NCBI GenBank assembly: GCA_002490425.1
Contig: DKTZ01000021.1
Span: 410-14,876, forward strand
Origin: Ruminococcaceae bacterium UBA7217
GTDB taxonomy: Bacteria; Bacillota; Clostridia; Oscillospirales; Acutalibacteraceae
DNA length: 14,467 nucleotides
Reading direction: 5' to 3'
Below, piece after piece: positions 12,855 through 14,467 of the stretch. Positions within the stretch are counted from its first letter, which is position 1. Each line of letters begins with the position of its first letter. Under the pieces are notes generated by a model. It was not told the DNA's origin, did not search any database, and saw only the letters and a program-made list of their open reading frames with translations. The position numbers and the translations under genes are program-made.

Positions 12855-14417
12855 TTACGCTTTCTTCTGTGCAACCTTTGCTCCGTCTGCCAAAGCGGGG
12901 TCGGGACTCTTGATTACCTCATCGCCTTCGTTTATACCCGATACTATCTGATAATGTGTATCGTCAAGAATGCCGTGTGTAATAGTTTGCTTTTTAACAG
13001 TTCCTTCTTTGCTGTCATAAATGTAAACATAATATGAGCCGCTGTCGTAAAGCACTGCCTCAACGGGAACCTTTAATACATCGTTAACCTCTTGAAGAGC
13101 AATTTTCACATCTGCGTCAAAGCCTATTACAACATTTTTATCGGGATTTTTAATTTTAACCTCAACAAGCGCACCGCCTGAGCCTGAGCCGCCCAAAAGA
13201 CTGCCTGTAATTGAGCTTATATCAAGTCCGTCCTGCTCAGTAGCAGACGCCGCAACATATGTTATCTCACCTTCATAGGTTTTATTAAGGCTTGTAATAG
13301 TTGCCGCCATTCCCGTGCTTATTTTAATAAGGTCAGCCTTTCCTACGGAAACAGAAACGATAAGGTCTTCGTAGCTGTCTAAGGTTACGCCTGTTCCGAT
13401 TTTAGAATCCTCAGAAGAACCGATAATTGATGAAAGAATACCGCTGTACTGAGTATTTCCGAAAAGAGAACTTAAACCGTAAGCGTCGGTATTTTCCTGT
13501 ACGGGTACAAACGCTTCACCCGGCTTAATATTTACCTTTGTTATAATACCGTCCTTGTCGGCATACCAACCGTTTTTAAGCTCATCGTAAACGGATTTAA
13601 TTCCTTCATAGGTCTTTTTCTTACTGTCCGCAACATTTTTAAGTGCGTCAAGATAAGTGTCATTGTCTGTGCTTATTGTTACAGCGCCCTCAGCCTGTAA
13701 AGCCGTAAGCTCGGCATTAAGCTTTGAAAGCTCAAGATTTTTCTGAATAACAGCTTGATAAACTGCGTTATTGCTGTCAGACGACGGAACCTTTACGGAG
13801 GATGCCGCTGAAACAAATGCGTTTATTTGCTCTTCGGTTGCACCGCTCTCACGCATTTGTGCAACGATTGCGTCAATTTGTTCTTGAGGAATAGATGCTT
13901 CGGTTACTGCCGAGCCTGCCGCCTCAAGCTGACTTTCCAAAGCGGCTATTTCTTTTTCCTTAGCAGCAATTTCAGCCTTTTTATCTTTTACAGCCTTTTC
14001 ATTATTGGCTTTGCTTGCCGAAGTATTTTTTGCTGCAGCAACAGCGTTATTATAATCCTTCTGTGCAGAATCGTAATCCTTTTTAGCCTCAACTAAATAC
14101 TGTGACGCTCCGCTGACATTAAAAGTAGCTATAAGGTCGCCTTTTTTAACTTCATCGCCCACCGAAACCTTAACTGCCTCTGCAACAACGCCGTCAATAG
14201 CAACGAAATTATGAGAGTAGCCTGATTTTACCGTGCCGCTTACCTCAAGCGAATCGGTAATAGAGCCTTTTACCACCTTGACCATTTCATATTGGACAGG
14301 TTCCTCGGGCTTGAACTGCGAATACAAAACGTAAACCACCAAAGCCAAAATCAAAACTGCTATGGCAATTATCGCTATTTTAGACTTTGTGCTTTTTTTC
14401 TTGAAAGCTTTAAACAC
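12855..14417 (-). CDS. MacA/HlyD-type efflux adaptor (membrane fusion protein)
   Basis: A 520-residue adaptor that links an ABC permease to the outside of the membrane. It has a basic N-terminus, then TM at about 13-34 (AIIAIAVLILALVVYVLYS), and a biotinyl/lipoyl-like beta domain around 68-100 (VAIDGVVAEAVKVSVGDEV). A long coiled-coil (about 105-285) carries a helical insertion at 165-215 (ASIPQEQIDAIVAQ). After the second lipoyl half (GIITKVNIKPGEAFVP) the beta-barrel region is visible, with LKVPVEAVLYDSGSYYVYIY and VVSGINEGDEV near the end. A Gly/Ser-rich loop (about 405) separates the strands. The start is GTG 14417, about 10 nt after AAGG; no ATG precedes it. The permease gene follows directly. 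Confidence 0.9.
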   Translation of the reverse strand: MFKAFKKKSTKSKIAIIAIAVLILALVVYVLYSQFKPEEPVQYEMVKVVKGSITDSLEVSGTVKSGYSHNFVAIDGVVAEAVKVSVGDEVKKGDLIATFNVSGASQYLVEAKKDYDSAQKDYNNAVAAAKNTSASKANNEKAVKDKKAEIAAKEKEIAALESQLEAAGSAVTEASIPQEQIDAIVAQMRESGATEEQINAFVSAASSVKVPSSDSNNAVYQAVIQKNLELSKLNAELTALQAEGAVTISTDNDTYLDALKNVADSKKKTYEGIKSVYDELKNGWYADKDGIITKVNIKPGEAFVPVQENTDAYGLSSLFGNTQYSGILSSIIGSSEDSKIGTGVTLDSYEDLIVSVSVGKADLIKISTGMAATITSLNKTYEGEITYVAASATEQDGLDISSITGSLLGGSGSGGALVEVKIKNPDKNVVIGFDADVKIALQEVNDVLKVPVEAVLYDSGSYYVYIYDSKEGTVKKQTITHGILDDTHYQIVSGINEGDEVIKSPDPALADGAKVAQKKA

Positions 14418-14452
14418 AATAACACGACCTTATCTAAGTAATATATTTAATA

Positions 14453-14458
14453 ATTATA
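14453..14458 (-). promoter_or_regulatory. Possible -10 of the adaptor-permease operon
   Basis: TATAAT on the minus strand, 36 nt before the GTG start. The matching -35 would lie beyond the right edge, so this is only a hint that the operon begins at the adaptor gene. Confidence 0.35.
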
Positions 14459-14467
14459 ATAAAATTT

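Noticed and set aside
1..14467. CRISPR arrays, rRNA genes, complete tRNAs, intact insertion sequences
   Set aside because: Looked for and not seen: no regularly spaced repeats, no full cloverleaf, no transposase with terminal repeats.

Overview
The window looks like chromosome from a low-GC, spore-lineage Clostridia member, most likely Oscillospiraceae/Ruminococcaceae. Evidence: a SCIFF peptide with its radical SAM maturase (a clostridial hallmark), a Spo0A protein, strong AGGAGG-type ribosome binding sites, TTG and GTG starts, and AT-rich spacers. No species can be named from the sequence alone.

Layout. (1) 1-391, minus: an XRE-type regulator with a C-terminal membrane segment, cut by the window edge. 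(2) About 485-2720: an accessory scar. It holds the C-terminal end of a large serine recombinase, what looks like the last 23 nt of a tRNA-Gln gene with its terminator, several small inverted repeats, a GNAT acetyltransferase and a protein made of two copies of one domain. (3) 7175 down to 2956, minus: a four-gene operon (SCIFF peptide, attenuator-like hairpin, SCIFF maturase, Orn/Lys/Arg-type PLP decarboxylase, SGNH hydrolase) with a near-consensus promoter and a terminator. (4) 7327-8281, plus: a divergent DUF1292 gene and a TM1586-like nitroreductase, ending at a strong terminator. (5) 10160 down to 8403, minus: a three-part DUF4417 protein and a small protein that repeats its C-terminal domain. 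Their consensus promoter carries a LexA/DinR-like box at the expected transcription start. (6) 11067 down to 10309, minus: spo0A with its own promoter and terminator, behind a 400-bp palindrome-rich spacer. (7) 14417 down to 11597, minus: a MacA-like adaptor and a MacB/FtsX-type permease with no ATPase in the window.

The best candidate for a little-described system is block 5. A DNA-damage-type operator appears to control a DUF4417 protein that also has a His-rich segment and a C-terminal domain. That C-terminal domain recurs as a separate protein downstream, a fused-plus-free layout reminiscent of toxin/partner or phage-derived stress modules. Second-tier observations are a seven-cysteine SCIFF peptide, a Spo0A receiver with an altered acidic pocket, and a Met/Cys-rich extracytoplasmic domain in the permease. 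All functional calls are by reading and recall; no searches were run.
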